A DNA stretch of 64,000 nucleotides from Erpobdella octoculata (taxonomy: Eukaryota > Annelida > Clitellata > Hirudinida > Erpobdellidae), in contig OZ022242.1 of NCBI GenBank assembly GCA_963978895.1, positions 19,446,477 through 19,510,476 of the forward strand, in the 5' to 3' direction. Under the pieces are notes generated by a model. It was given only the letters and a program-made list of their open reading frames with translations, did not search any database and was not told the origin of the DNA. Of the stretch, positions 32,047 through 43,755 are shown in pieces. A program made the translations under genes and the position numbers. The stretch's first letter is position 1; each line of letters begins with the position of its first letter.

Positions 32047-32100
32047 CATATATATATATATACATATATATACATACATATATATATATATACATTTATA
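31926..32100. repeat. (TA)n with TACA variants
   Basis: Continuation of the CACGTCACTGG module after the LINE insertion. It ends at the A preceding a Hel-C 5' terminus. Confidence 0.9.
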
Positions 32101-32249
32101 TCTATATATATAAAAGAACATGTCCTGACTGACTGACTGACTGACAGATGACTGACTGATAATCAACGCCGAGCTCAAACGCCTCATCCTAGGAACGTGA
32201 AATTTGGAACTTATATTACTTTTATAGCGTAAACATCCAAACATTTCTG
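32101..32249 (+). mobile_element. Hel-C 5' end, copy 2 of the LINE-carrying composite
   Basis: A32100|TCTATATATATAAAAG, GACT units, AATCAACGCCGAGCTCAAACG and AACGTGAAATTTGGAAC, joined to ORF1 sequence at the same breakpoint as copy 1. Confidence 0.7.
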
Positions 32250-33278
32250 TACTCCATCGTTGCTGTTGTGTACGTCTGCATTGGAACCACTCAGACACCT
32301 CCCACTCTGGGAGGTCTTTTGGTCACGATTTTGTCCTTCACGATGATCAGATTGGTTTCTGCAGCCCTCGTTCTCTGCCTGAAACAATCGACAAGATGTT
32401 TCCGTGCTTCTCTTTCTTTCTGGGTCATGTTTCGATGTATGAAAACCGCTTCTCCCTCCTTTAAAGTTTTCAAGTTTTTTGTCTGTTTCAGAAGTTTTGG
32501 TTGAAGAATCTTGTTTTTCAAGACCAGCTTCAGTGGTCTTGGCCTGGAAAGCTCGTTTTCTCTCTCGGCTTTCTTCCCGAGTCTGACTAAATTCACAATT
32601 TCGACATTACATGAAATCGCTTCCAGCAACTCCTCCATTCTTTTCCTGTCGTCCAGTTTGCGCTCATCTGGCACGGACGATCTCGACTCGGACAGTCCGT
32701 GAACAATGACGCTCATCTTTCTTCTGAGTCTGTCCGCCTCCTCATCCTTGTCCTCCTGTTTCTTCACGTCAATGGCTTTCTTGAGGCACAACTGTAGGTT
32801 CGACACTTGTTCGCCCTTGCCGGACAAGACTGAATCTTGCACTTTTTTAACACCGTCGGCCAATTTATTTACTTTTTTCCTGAACAAATCCGACCATTTT
32901 TCTGGTGGCTGTGTCAACTTTTTCCGATAGTGGTTCTAGGTCGACATCTGTTATCTTTTTCCTAAGGCCCTTGACTTCCTCAAGAACTTCGCTAAGTTTA
33001 TTTTTGTTTAGAGAAAATTCTTTTCTTTCTTCTGCAAACATCATTTCTCTCCTCTCAGAGTCTTTTTGCATTATCTCTCTAAACTCCTTGATGTTCTGAG
33101 AGAAGGCTTCAAGACCGGCGAATCCCTCCTCGTTGCTTGCGTGCCGTTTTCCTATCAGGACGTTGACTGCATCGGTGTTGCACCTGGGGCCTTTGTCACA
33201 CAGACTCAAACCCAGTTTTTGAACCACCTCCGATGCCTCTTGTCTAGACTCTTTACGAGTTTTAACCGTATCGGCCAT
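32250..33278 (-). pseudogene. LINE ORF1, copy 2
   Basis: Best preserved of three copies. MADTVKTRKES starts at 33278; after the shared frameshift near 32867-32917 the rest is open for 208 codons to RPPRVGGV at 32291, including the LVLKNKILQPKLL stretch that carries a stop in copies 1 and 3. Coiled coil, then SVIVHGLSES and VNLVRLGKK, as in LINE ORF1 RRM-like domains. Confidence 0.7.
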
Positions 33279-34741
33279 GATGAGCGATATCTCAAATCAA
33301 GGAGATAATCGTAAAACAATCGACTAATTGAGAAAAAGTAACGGTTTTAACAAAAAACAAGATAGCTTAGACAATAAATTATAACTAAACCGAAATATTC
33401 GCTCTCGCTTTTGTTTACCATAGAATTTGTCGCATCTTCACATACAACGACTGACTCATTCATTCAAGTTCATTCATATTCATGATTATTTGCTCATGCA
33501 GGCTCATCGATTTGTTTTCTCTTCCTCCTTATCTCACTCTCTCGCGCATGGGATCCATGCAAGAGAGAGAGAGAGAGAGAGTGAGAGAGGGAGAAGCAAA
33601 ATAGAGCGAGAGGTAGTTAGTTATGATTTGTCTGCAAAAACGTTTTTATTAGTTGGAGTGCCATTCTCAGAATTGGTATTTATATTCTATCAACATTAAT
33701 CTATAACATATCCAAAAATCATTACTGTAAGTACCTGCCCAGAGACATCGGACAAACACACAAACAACATTATGACCTAATAAAAACGTTGTAAAATACA
33801 AAAAACATAGGGAAAAAAGAACAAACAGAAAGTTTTATTTCAAGTCTTTTTGTTTGGTGTTACTAAATAAAAAAATTCAAGATATCTTACAACGGGCTGC
33901 ATAACGACAGTAATCAAAACTTGTATAAGCTAAAAAAAATTCGCTCCCCCCCCCCCTTAAGAAAGTTCTGGATCCGCCGCATTGACTGACTGACCGACCA
34001 ACCGACCGACCGACCGACTAACTGACTGATAATCACTGCCGAGATAAAACGCCTTATCCTTATCATCTTTGCCTGAGTGCACTACAGCAGTAGTTTTGAC
34101 TCCAGATACTGACTCGAAGGCTGGCAAACGGATCAATACGCACTTTCCGTTTTCGAAGACGTTTTAAAATAATACACATACGTTTATCAACATAAAAACA
34201 AAGTAAATCAAATAGGAAGTGAAAACAAAATAAAAGGTGCTGGGAGATAGATAATTATCAATAAGAAAGTATAAAAATATTGGATAAAAATTATTCAATT
34301 AAGAACCTGGACTGACTAGCTTCTTCTGTTTCAACAGTATTTTCATTATTTAAACGATCCATCACCACATTCAACTCTTGTATAATTCAACTTTCAAGAT
34401 CATTTCCAAGTTTCTTCTTGAAGCTTTCCTCACCTTTAGTTTTATGCGGCACACAGTGTAACTGCCTGAAAAATGGGTAAAGTTCTAGTATAGCGTCATC
34501 GACCGATTTCTATAAAAACTCGGTTTAAAAAACTGTTTTTAATATAATAAGCTTAGAACATTATCAGAACATATTACGAAAACATTTTTTGCAGAAAAAC
34601 TCACTAAAAACCAACTTTAAGCAAAAATATCCAAAGACAGTGTTCATACGCGGAATAATTTGGTTTTGATAATTTGGGGTGGAAAAAAGAATATTTGTTT
34701 AAAAACTGCAAAAACTAAAATTGTGAAAGTTTTACAATTTA

Positions 34742-34803
<62 letters not shown>

Positions 34804-34805
34804 TA
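33279..34805. other. Paralogue of 10457-11965 without PLE-1
   Basis: Carries the same hairpin/(GA)n, C10 run (about 33945-33956), GACT-type units, and exon-like minus frame (34505-34309). A 20-bp deletion near 34139 and scattered substitutions distinguish it. The final (TA)n (34745-34800) is the unoccupied counterpart of the PLE-1 target and instead holds Hel-A copy b. Confidence 0.6.
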
Positions 34806-35136
34806 TCTTATATATAAAAATGAAATGTTTGTTTGTTTGTTTGTTTGTTCGGACATAAAATGTAAACGGCCGAACAGATTTAATTGAAATTTGGCACACT
34901 TATGTATCTTATTCAAGCGGTGGTTCCTGTAAAATGTTAAATAAATTGGTTTTTCCGTTGATGTTTTATGGACAAAAAACGTTTTGGTCAGCGGTAGTAA
35001 GTTGGAGTAAATTTTTTTTCTACAGAATAAAATAAGATTAATTTATAGTTAAATTATACAAAATATTTTTAATTTTTTTTCTTAAGTTTTAAAGGTTTTA
35101 AATATAAATATTAAATTAAATAAATATGTGTGCTGT

Positions 35137-35367
35137 TTAGTGCCGCTCATAGATATCTATGGTGCCGCCGGATACCTTTGTTTTGATTTCATAGAGCTCA
35201 TTGAGGCTCATTCTCTTCCGAACCTCCGATACGACAGCTCTGCTATCGGTAAACTTTATATTTGATTTTAGCAACTTATTTTTTAAATCTAGATAACTTT
35301 GGATTTCAGGACTAATCAATAAATTGCAGGTGGAATTTCTTCTATTTAGAGATATTTTGTGCTTCAC
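35137..35367 (-). CDS. Hel-A internal 76-aa ORF, copy b
   Basis: MKHKISLNRRNSTCNLL start, ...VSEVRKRMSLNELYEIK... centre and DIYERH end. I recognise no domain. It is identical in copy c and shortened in copy a, but since the copies are nearly identical as DNA this does not show selection. It could be a captured exon or chance. Confidence 0.25.
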   Translation of the reverse strand: MKHKISLNRRNSTCNLLISPEIQSYLDLKNKLLKSNIKFTDSRAVVSEVRKRMSLNELYEIKTKVSGGTIDIYERH

Positions 35368-36473
35368 AAAAAGAGTTCCAGACTTAACAAATTAAAATTA
35401 AATCAAATTAGAAATTCATTGTTCATATCTCCCATTCAAAAGTAAATGGCAAAGCTTTGGTAATTTGTCTTTAGTTTTTAAAATCATGATTTACTGTGTA
35501 TCTTTCAATTTGTTTCGTTTGTTGCCTTGCACGTGTTTAATAATGTTATATTATTATTAATTATTATAAGATTATCATTATGCTCTAACATTTTGTGTTT
35601 TACAAAAAGGAGTTGCAGATTGGAAAAATAAATTTAAATTCATTGTTCATATTTATCGTTCAAGGCTTCTGACTTCAATTGTTCCTCATCTAATATTGTT
35701 GAGCAACGAGCTTGCTATCAGCCTATCGGTAAATGAGAAATTTTTTTGGGCAGGTAAGTTTTTTTTTTATGTGATGGCATTACAACCATTATTATTCACG
35801 AGTAGTTATGACTATAAGATTATGAATTAATTTATCGGTCTTATTTTATTTTTTACTTTTCAGAGGAAATTAGAAAATTACACTTTAAAGAAAATCTTAC
35901 ATGCAACACCAATTTATTGTAAAAGTTTCACTGATATATGAGGTGCATGAAATTTGAAAGAAATGAAAGCAAGTGCAGTATTTTTGTGTTTCAACAAAAT
36001 CATGAACAAAGTCCTCAAGCCAGCCTATCAATCTGCTGTTGTTTTGTTCAATTTATAATTGCATCATTTGCTAAATAAAAGTGGTACTCTTCGATTGTTC
36101 CAAATTGATGATCTCAGAAAACTCTCGGAAAATTCATTAAGTTAATGCTTTGAAGGTTTTTAATATTATTATTACTTTATGTTTTATTTCAATCTGTGTT
36201 TTATATCACATTTTTCAAAGCCACGGTCAACATTTATTAACATGCCACATGTAGCGTTATATGCTTTCTGTAGACATGACACTTAAAAACTAAGAACAAC
36301 TCAAAAACTAAGACTAGCGATTTTTCGAAAAGCAGCTGTTGAACAGTGTGTGATAAATCTATTGTAAGCATTTATAATCTTACAAGTATTTAAAATAAAT
36401 ATAACCTGTTGAGATATATGAGCGGATTTTAACATTATTGCAGCCGTTAACTAATACATTCTTTTTTTTTCAG

Positions 36474-36547
36474 CTTCAGTCAATCATAATAAGCCTTTGC
36501 AGAAGATCACACTTGCAGAGTGGAACCAATACATTAAAAAACACTAA
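36474..36547 (+). other. Exon-like segment captured in Hel-A (copy b)
   Basis: A T10 tract and CAG acceptor (36461-36473) precede a frame reading SVNHNKPLQKITLAEWNQY and a TAA stop. The polypyrimidine-AG-short ORF-stop order is that of a terminal coding exon. The copy at 43682-43755 on the minus strand has one residue difference near the end. Confidence 0.5.
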
Positions 36548-36922
36548 TTAACATTGAGGAAGTTCAGACGTAACTAAACGAGCAAACCAAACAACAAAGT
36601 GTTAACGAGAGAACAGATCAATTTTGATGACTGTGCACAGCATTCCGCTACAGCCCATCTAAGCCACATTGGGAAGGCTCTAAAATTTAATGGAGGAACA
36701 GAAGAGCGAAAAGAAGAGCAAGCTGGAGCGGTAAAGCGTAAAAGCAACCGGGATCGGGAAAAGTAAGAGACCGGGGCCGGAAAAGCGACCGTGAGCAGAA
36801 ATGCGACCAGGAGTGAGAAAGCGACATGGAACGGGAAAGCAAGCGGTTAAGGAAACGGGAGCCAGAGAGAAAATGATAAAAAGCCTTTAAAATCCCCGGG
36901 CAACGCCGGGTAACCCAGCTAG

Positions 36923-36994
36923 TATATATATATATATATAAATGTATGTATGTATGTATGTATGTATGTATGTATGTATGTATGTATGTATGTA

Positions 36995-37025
<31 letters not shown>

Positions 37026-37076
37026 ATGTATGTATGTATGTATGTATGTGTGTGTGTGTGTGTATGTATATAGCGT
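36923..37076. repeat. (TA)n then (TATG)n/(TG)n
   Basis: Simple repeats forming the left flank of the next LINE; TATG units change to short GTGTGT runs. Confidence 0.95.
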
Positions 37077-37079
37077 TAT

Positions 37080-39185
37080 ATGTTTGATAAAGCAAACTTT
37101 GCAGCAATAAACAACTTTCTGAAACTTGTGAAATGGGACGACATCTTCCAATATTGTTTCGACGTAGAAAACTGCTGGAATGCCCTTCAGCAGTGTATGA
37201 GTTATGTGATACAAACCTTCGTTCCAGTTCGTACTGTATTGAGCTCACGAGGACGACCAAGGAAAATCTCCAATAGAATAAAACATCTTTATAAATCCAA
37301 ATTATTCTTCTGGAAAATCTGGAGGCATACTAAGGAGAATAAAGATAAAATCAAATACATGGAGTTTTCAAAATTATGTACTAAAGCAGTAAAAAAAGAA
37401 CAATATGACATTGAGAAGGGTCTTGTTTTATCTGGTAACGTTGGTGCTTTCTACAAATATATTCACAATAAACTCTCCTTGAATTCTAAAATTACTGGGA
37501 TAGAAACAAGTGATGGCACGATTGTTACAGATCCAGCTAAAATGTCAAATGTCTTCAACGACTATTTTGCAACCGTTTTTACAAAAGACGATGGAAGTAA
37601 TCCACCTCTGGTGCAGAGGTCTCCCAATCTCCTGGAAGAAGTTACGTTCACTCCTGATGTTGTTTTTTCAACCCTCAGAAGTCTTCGAATGAAAAAATCT
37701 TGTGGCCCAGATGGTATACCGAATATATTGCTTAAACGCTGCGCCCAAAACTTGACTATTCCACTCTGTCATATTTTTGAAATGTCTCTCAAAACACGAA
37801 GATTGCCTGAAATATGGAGAACTGCATACATCACACCAATTCACAAAAAAGGACCTACAAGTGTTGTCTCAAACTACAGACCAATCTCTCTCACGTGTAC
37901 ATGCTGCCGCGTTATGGAAAAGATTGTTAGCAAAAGCATCTTGGCCCACCTCTCTACTCATGGTCTTATTTCTCCACATCAGCACGGTTTCCTGAGACAG
38001 AGATCAACTTGTACGAACCTTCTGGAGTGTGTACATGACTGGATTATGGGGTTACTGGATGGTAGTCGAGTGGACATTGTTTATTTTGATTTTCAAAAGG
38101 CTTTCGACTCGGTCTCCCACCCAAAGTTGAAGACTAAACTCATTAGCTACGGAATATCAGGTGATTTGTTGGCATGGATCTTGGATTTTTTGAGTGCTCG
38201 AAAACAGCTTGTTCGAATTGGTGAGTGCTTATCTGCTCCGAGAGATGTTACCAGTGGTGTTCCTCAAGGAAGTGTCCTGGGCCCCATACTATTTCTAATT
38301 TTTATTAACGATATTACGGATGGTGATGCTTTTGGATCGGTCTCTGTCAAGATGTTTGCAGACGACATAAAAATTTACTCAGCAACTCAGCCCACATCTT
38401 CTTCGGCTCCAGAAATACAGAGAGCAATTGATGAACTAGTTCTCTGGAGTGAAACATGGCAACTGAATCTGGCACTATCAAAGTGTTTTGTATGTCCCAT
38501 TCACAGGCGAAGAAACGAAAAAGGCTTCGAAATACCTAGATATCGAATTGGGACATACGAGCTTGAACCGACCGAGCAAGCAAGAGATCTGGGTGTATTA
38601 ATTGATAAAAACCTTAATTTCAAAAAACACATTGAGAACATTATCCACTCTGCGTCGGTGAAACTCAGATTAATAAAACTATGCCTCCTGTCTAAAGATC
38701 CGTATCTGATGAAAAAAGCATTCACTACATACGTGCGACCATTGCTCGAATACTGCTCTCCAGTTTGGAGCCCTCGGCACAAGTACCTAATCGACGGCCT
38801 GGAGAAGGTTCAGAAAAGATTCACCCGAATGGTTCCAAATATCAGCCATCTACCATACTCGACCCGTCTCAGCTTTTTGGGATTGAAAACTCTAGAAGAG
38901 CGCAGACTTATCGCAGACCTTTGTTTCTGCTACAGATCTTTAAATGGAATGGTGGATTATAGCCTGGCTGGACAATTTAAACGAGCAAATTATGAAAAAA
39001 CAAGGGGCCATAGCTACAAACTGATGCCAGGTCAATATAGAACTGACGATGCCAGGTTTTTCATAACTGGACGCGTGGTCTCAGCATGGAATTCTTTGCC
39101 TCAGGATGTTGTTGGATCATCAAACTACAGTCGGTTCAGAAGCTTAATAAATCAGATGGATTTATCTAAGTTTTCAAGACTTTGA
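37080..39185 (+). CDS. 5'-truncated APE-class LINE ORF2: complete reverse transcriptase
   Basis: 701 codons. RT blocks: KKSCGPDGIPNILLKRC (~205), NYRPISLTCTCCRVMEK (~265), DFQKAFDSVSHPKL (~336), GVPQGSVLGPILFLIFINDI (~392) and MFADDIKIYS (~424, catalytic Asp pair). The C-terminus is complete, with LEKVQKRFTRMVP and RFFITGRVVSAWNSLPQ. These are Jockey/CR1-group features. The APE endonuclease and ORF1 are absent: the frame begins in sequence that normally follows the endonuclease, immediately after (TATG)n. This is the usual 5' truncation of LINE insertions, so the element is non-autonomous, though the RT frame is undamaged and probably young. Confidence 0.85.
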   Translation: MFDKANFAAINNFLKLVKWDDIFQYCFDVENCWNALQQCMSYVIQTFVPVRTVLSSRGRPRKISNRIKHLYKSKLFFWKIWRHTKENKDKIKYMEFSKLCTKAVKKEQYDIEKGLVLSGNVGAFYKYIHNKLSLNSKITGIETSDGTIVTDPAKMSNVFNDYFATVFTKDDGSNPPLVQRSPNLLEEVTFTPDVVFSTLRSLRMKKSCGPDGIPNILLKRCAQNLTIPLCHIFEMSLKTRRLPEIWRTAYITPIHKKGPTSVVSNYRPISLTCTCCRVMEKIVSKSILAHLSTHGLISPHQHGFLRQRSTCTNLLECVHDWIMGLLDGSRVDIVYFDFQKAFDSVSHPKLKTKLISYGISGDLLAWILDFLSARKQLVRIGECLSAPRDVTSGVPQGSVLGPILFLIFINDITDGDAFGSVSVKMFADDIKIYSATQPTSSSAPEIQRAIDELVLWSETWQLNLALSKCFVCPIHRRRNEKGFEIPRYRIGTYELEPTEQARDLGVLIDKNLNFKKHIENIIHSASVKLRLIKLCLLSKDPYLMKKAFTTYVRPLLEYCSPVWSPRHKYLIDGLEKVQKRFTRMVPNISHLPYSTRLSFLGLKTLEERRLIADLCFCYRSLNGMVDYSLAGQFKRANYEKTRGHSYKLMPGQYRTDDARFFITGRVVSAWNSLPQDVVGSSNYSRFRSLINQMDLSKFSRL

Positions 39186-39571
39186 ATTTTTCATGAAGCA
39201 TTAGCAGATCTGGATGTCAAATGAACAGATTTTTGGAGGTATTTAGAGGGATTTTGAAGATTGCGGTGGAAGTTTCAACTTCACGGCATTATCTATAAGC
39301 GTTAAGAACAACAATTTTTCAGGTTTAACCGTTCCATAAATGCATAATTTAAATATTTACAAGACTTAATATCTTATTCAATATGTTATACGCGAGCATA
39401 CTTTGCTATTGTATGTTTCTAACATCTTAACAATTTACGATTTGCAACTGAGTATGTGTACATATTTCGTTTATTGGTTTTTTTTTGTTTCGTTTGTACT
39501 GTCCGAACGGTATTAGAGGCCGATAGGCCCTTCTGTTTGAGAATAAATAAATAAATAAATAAATAAATAAA
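39186..39571 (+). other. LINE 3' UTR and (AAAT)n tail
   Basis: Non-coding sequence ending GTTTGAGAATAAATAAATAA, the tandem tail of the preceding LINE, then (TATG)n flank. Confidence 0.8.
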
Positions 39572-40006
39572 TATGTATGTGTGTATGTATATATGTATGT
39601 ATGTATGTATGTATGAATGTATGTATGTATGTATGTTTAAGCAAATAATATTTTTTCTCTATCTCACCTTTGAGGTCTTATAAATAAAATTATCAAAAAT
39701 TCGCAAAACATTTTTAATTTGATTTCTAGGTAAAATCTGAATCCTAAATTTCACATCTATAACATTGTCAGTTTTTTTAAAAAACATGTTTGTATGCATG
39801 TATGTATGTATGTATGTATGTATGCATGTATGTATGTATGTATGTATGTATGTATGTATGTATGTATGTATGTATGTATGTATGTATGTATGTATGTATG
39901 TATGTATGTATGTATGTATGTATGTATGTGTGTGTATGTGTGTGTGTGAGTGTTTGTATGTATGTATGTATGTATGTATGTATGTATGTATGTATGTATG
40001 TATGTA
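39572..40006. repeat. (TATG)n tracts with an intervening 150-bp spacer
   Basis: TATG units at 39572-39640 and 39785-40005 (with a GTGTGTGAG interruption). The spacer contains Hel-C-like words (ATTTCACATCTATAACATTGTC). The right tract supplies the A for a Hel-C insertion. Confidence 0.9.
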
Positions 40007-41432
40007 CTAGCAGTGCCCTTAGCGGCTTCGCTCGCATGAAATTAGAGAATTTGAACCGTGCATACATAGTAGAGTACAGCACGGATCAATTTTTTAGGTC
40101 TCGGCTCGGCCCGTCGACAACTTGGCCCAGCCCGTTTCAAAAACCAAAATTCCTGGCTCGGCACGGCCCGTCTAATATGGGCCCGGCCCGTTTTTACAGG
40201 CCTAGAAGTTCTATATACTTGATGAAACACTTCGGCCCGTCCCACCTTGACTTCAGGTTTAGCCCGGCCCGTCTGAACACCCTAAAATCACTAAAATGTC
40301 TATATACTTGGTTAAAAATCTCGGCCCGTCTCACCTTGATTTAAGGTTTGAGCAGGGCCGCATGAAGACCCTAAAATAATGGCTTCGCCCGTCCGTCCGG
40401 TGATAAACTGAACTCATCTACTTTTAACCGGCACAAAACCTCAAAATACAAATTTTCACATCTGTAGCACTTACAGTTTTTGAGTAGCAGTTATTTTAAA
40501 ATCAAATAACCCTTTTTCCACTTCACATTTGAGGTCCTGGAAACCAAATTTTCAAAAAATGGTGAAACACGTATATCTTTATTTTTAGAGTAGAAACTAA
40601 ATACTAATTTTACTTTTGTAGCATTTACAGTTTTTGAGTAGCAGTTACTTTAAAAACCAAGTAACCCTATTTTCCACCCCATATTTGAAGTCTTGGAAAC
40701 CAAATTTCAAAAAATGGTACAACACGTATATCATTATTTCTGGAGTAGAAACCAAATACTAATTTTTACTCCTGTAGCATCTACAGTTTTTGAGTAGCAG
40801 TTACATTAAAAACCAAATAACCTTATTTTCCACCCCACATTTGAGGTCCTGGAAACCAAATTTTAAAAAAATGGTAAAACACGTATATCTTTGTTTTTAG
40901 AATAGAAACTAAACGCGAATTTTTACATCTGTGGTATCTACAGTTTTTGAGTAGCAGTTACTTTAAAAAACAAATAACCATATTTTCCACCCCACATTTG
41001 AAGTCCTGGAAACCAAATTTTCAAAAAATGCTAAAACACGTATTTCATTATTTTCGGAGTAGAAACTGAATGCTAATTTTTACTCCTATAGCATCACAGT
41101 TTTTGAGTAGCAGCTACTTTAAAAACCAAATAACCCACATTTGAGGTCCGGGAAATTGATTTTTCAAATAATGGTTAAACACGTATCTTTTTATTTTTAA
41201 AGAATTTCAAAATCTCCTCATTTTTGGTTTTCAAGATATACATTGTTTTAGAAAAAAGAAAAAAGTTTGTTTTCCAGTTTCTTCCCCTCAAGAGCAAAAT
41301 TTGCAAAAATCCTTTCTTAGTGTATGCTTACGCAATAAAAGTAATATAAGTTTCAAATTTCACGTTCCTAGGATGAGGCGTTTGAGCTCGGCGTTGATTA
41401 TCAGTCAGGACATGTTCTTTTATATATATAGA
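40007..41432 (-). mobile_element. Hel-C Helitron, element 1 (1426 bp)
   Basis: 3' terminus CTAG 40007-40010 with hairpin AGCGAAGCCGCT on the minus strand, ten bases from CTAG. 5' terminus is GA 41431-41432 (TC on the minus strand) after TTCTTTTATATATATA. The interior has about seven degenerate ~150-bp units (TGTAGCA..TACAGTTTTTGAGTAGCAG, CCACATTTGAGGTCCTGGAA, AAACACGTAT). No ORF. Confidence 0.85.
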
Positions 41433-42841
41433 CTAGCAGTGCCCGTAGCGGCTTCGCTCGCATGAAATTAGAGAGTTTGAACCGTGCATCCATAGTAGAG
41501 ATCATTTTTTTAGGTCTCGGCTCGGCCCGTCGACAAATTAGACCAGCCCGTTTTAAAAACCCAAACTCCTGGCCTGGCACAGCCCGTCTGAATTAGGCCC
41601 GGCCCATTTTTACAGGCCTAGAAGTTCTATATACTTGATGATAAACTTCGGCCCGTCCCTCCTTGACCTCAGGTTTGGCCCGGCCAAACTGAAGACCCTA
41701 AAATCACTAAAATATCTATATACTTAGTGAAAAGCCTCGGCTCGTCCCACTTTGATTTAAGGTTTGGCCTGGCCCGTGTGAAGACTCTAAAATAACGGCT
41801 TGGCCCGGCCGATGATAAACTGGACCTAGCTACTTTTAACCGGCACAAAACTTCAAAATACTAATTTTTACATTTGTAGCACTTACAGTTTGTGAGTAGC
41901 AGTTATTTTGAAATCAAATAACCCTTATTTCCACCCCACATTTGAGGTCCTGGAAACCAAATTTTCAAAAAATGCTAAAACACGTATTTCATTATTTTTG
42001 GAGTAGAAACTAAATACTAATTTTTACTTCTGTAGCATTAACAGTTTTTGAGTAGCAGCTACTTTAAAAACCAAATAACCCAAAAAAATGATGAAACACG
42101 TATATCTTTTTTTTGAGTAGATACATCTGTAGCAATTACAGTTGTTGAGTAGCAGTTACTTTAAAAACCAAATAACCCAATTTTCCAACCCACAATTGAG
42201 GTCCGGGAAACCAAATTTGTAAAAAATGGTGAAGCATGTATATCTTTATTTTTAGAAAAGAAACTAAATAATAATTTTTACATCTGTGGTATTTACTGTT
42301 TTTTAGTAGCAGTTACTATAAAAGACAATTAGCCCTATTTTCCACCCCACATTTGAAGTCCTGGAAACCAAATTTTCAAAAAATGCTAAAACACGTGTTT
42401 CATTATTTTTGGAGTAGAAACTAAATACTAATTTTTACTCCTATAGCAGTAACAGTTTTTGAGTAGAAGCTACTTTAAAAACCAAATAACCCAATTTTCC
42501 AACCCACATTTGAGGTCCGGGAAACCGAATTTTCAAAAAATGGCAAAACACGTATCTTTTTATTTTTCAAAAATAATCTATATACCAAATTTCAAAATTT
42601 CCTCATTTTTGGTTTTCGAGATATACATTGTTTTAGAAAAAAGTTTGTTTTCCAGTTTTTTCCCCTCAGGAGCAAAATTTTCAAAAATCCTTTCTTAACG
42701 GATGTTTACGCTATAAAAGTAATATAAGTTCCAAATTTTACGTTCCTAGGATGAGGCGTTTGAGCTCGGCGTTGATTATCAGTCAGTCATCTGTCAGTCA
42801 GTCAGTCAGTCAGTCAGGACATGTTCTTTTATATATATAGA
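41433..42841 (-). mobile_element. Hel-C Helitron, element 2 (1409 bp), inserted at the tip of element 1
   Basis: CTAG 41433-41436 directly abuts the 5' terminal GA of element 1. Its own 5' GA is 42840-42841, followed by T42842. Removing element 2 restores A41432|T42842, the expected flank of element 1, so element 2 landed exactly at the A^T boundary of element 1. Confidence 0.88.
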
Positions 42842-43304
42842 TAGATAGCTTATGTTTGTGTCAGACGTTTTTGCGTGACGATTTGCTATATCTGACAAAT
42901 TAATTAATATATAATAATATTAATTAATATTAAATAATTATATTAATAAATTGTTTTTATATAATTTAAGTAAGGTAAAGTTTTTTAAATTTATTCAAAT
43001 ATTAAAGGTTATTTCGCAATTGTTACTGTCGACTGTCAGCCCTAAAGATAAAAAGTGGTGCTGCAATCAAAAAATAATAAATAATAAAATTTTAAAATAA
43101 CCGTAATTTTTGAGGGGCTATATATAGTAATCAAAGGATTTCAACACCGAACTAGCTTTTTTGCCCAGCAACATTTTTCACTATAATTGACTCTTAAAGT
43201 GGTGTGAAAATTTCATTAAGATCGGATGAATGGTGTAGCAATGCATAAAGAACATACATACATACATTCATACTTACTTGTAAACAGTCATTTATATATA
43301 TATA
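42842..43304. other. Unassigned AT-rich sequence and inverted GCATTGCTACAC module
   Basis: 42842-43140 has no recognised content. From about 43180 the minus-strand module with CATTGCTACACCATTCATCC and a short TATG tract precedes the Hel-A end. A copy of the module is at 58180-58305. Confidence 0.45.
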
Positions 43305-43681
43305 CTAGCTGGGTTACCCGGCGTTGCCCGGGGATTTTAAAGGCTTTTTATCATTTTCTCTCTGGCTCCCGTTTCCTTAACCGCTTGCTTTCCCGTTCCA
43401 TGTCGCTTTCTCACTCCTGGTCGCATTTCTGCTCACGGTCGCTTTTCCGGCCCCGGTCTCTTTTACTTTTCCCGATCCCGGTTGCTTTTACGCTTTACCG
43501 CTCCAGCTTGCTCTTCTTTTCGCTCTTCTGTTCCTCCATTAAATTTTAGAGCCTTCCCAATGTGGCTTAGATGGGCTGTAGCGGAATGCTGTGCACAGTC
43601 ATCAAAATTGATCTGTTCTCTCGTTAACACTTTGTTGTTTGGTTTGCTCGTTTAGTTACGTCTGAACTTCCTCAATGTTAA

Positions 43682-43755
43682 TTAGTGTTCTTTAATGTAT
43701 TGGTTCCACTCTGCAAGTGTGATCTTCTGCAAAGGCTTATTATGATTGACTGAAG
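43682..43755 (-). other. Exon-like segment captured in Hel-A (copy c)
   Basis: Minus strand: T-rich tract and CAG, then the same 23-codon frame ending in TAA, with KEH in place of KKH at the end. Confidence 0.5.

Larger units (their letters stand above)
34806..36922 (+). mobile_element. Hel-A Helitron copy b (2117 bp)
   Basis: A34805|TCTTATATATAAAAATG at the 5' end; GCAACGCCGGG hairpin and CTAG 36919-36922 followed by T at the 3' end. It matches copy c end to end in inverted orientation. No Rep/helicase, so mobilised in trans if at all. The 3' 200 bp are degenerate GGAACGGGAAAGC-type repeats. Confidence 0.85.

Noticed and set aside
31234..32298. 354-aa chimera joining SEWFQCRR..., SQSVSQ and RNase H
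   Set aside because: The frame happens to stay open across a target duplication, (TA)n and a Hel-C 5' end; only 31234-31913 is LINE protein.
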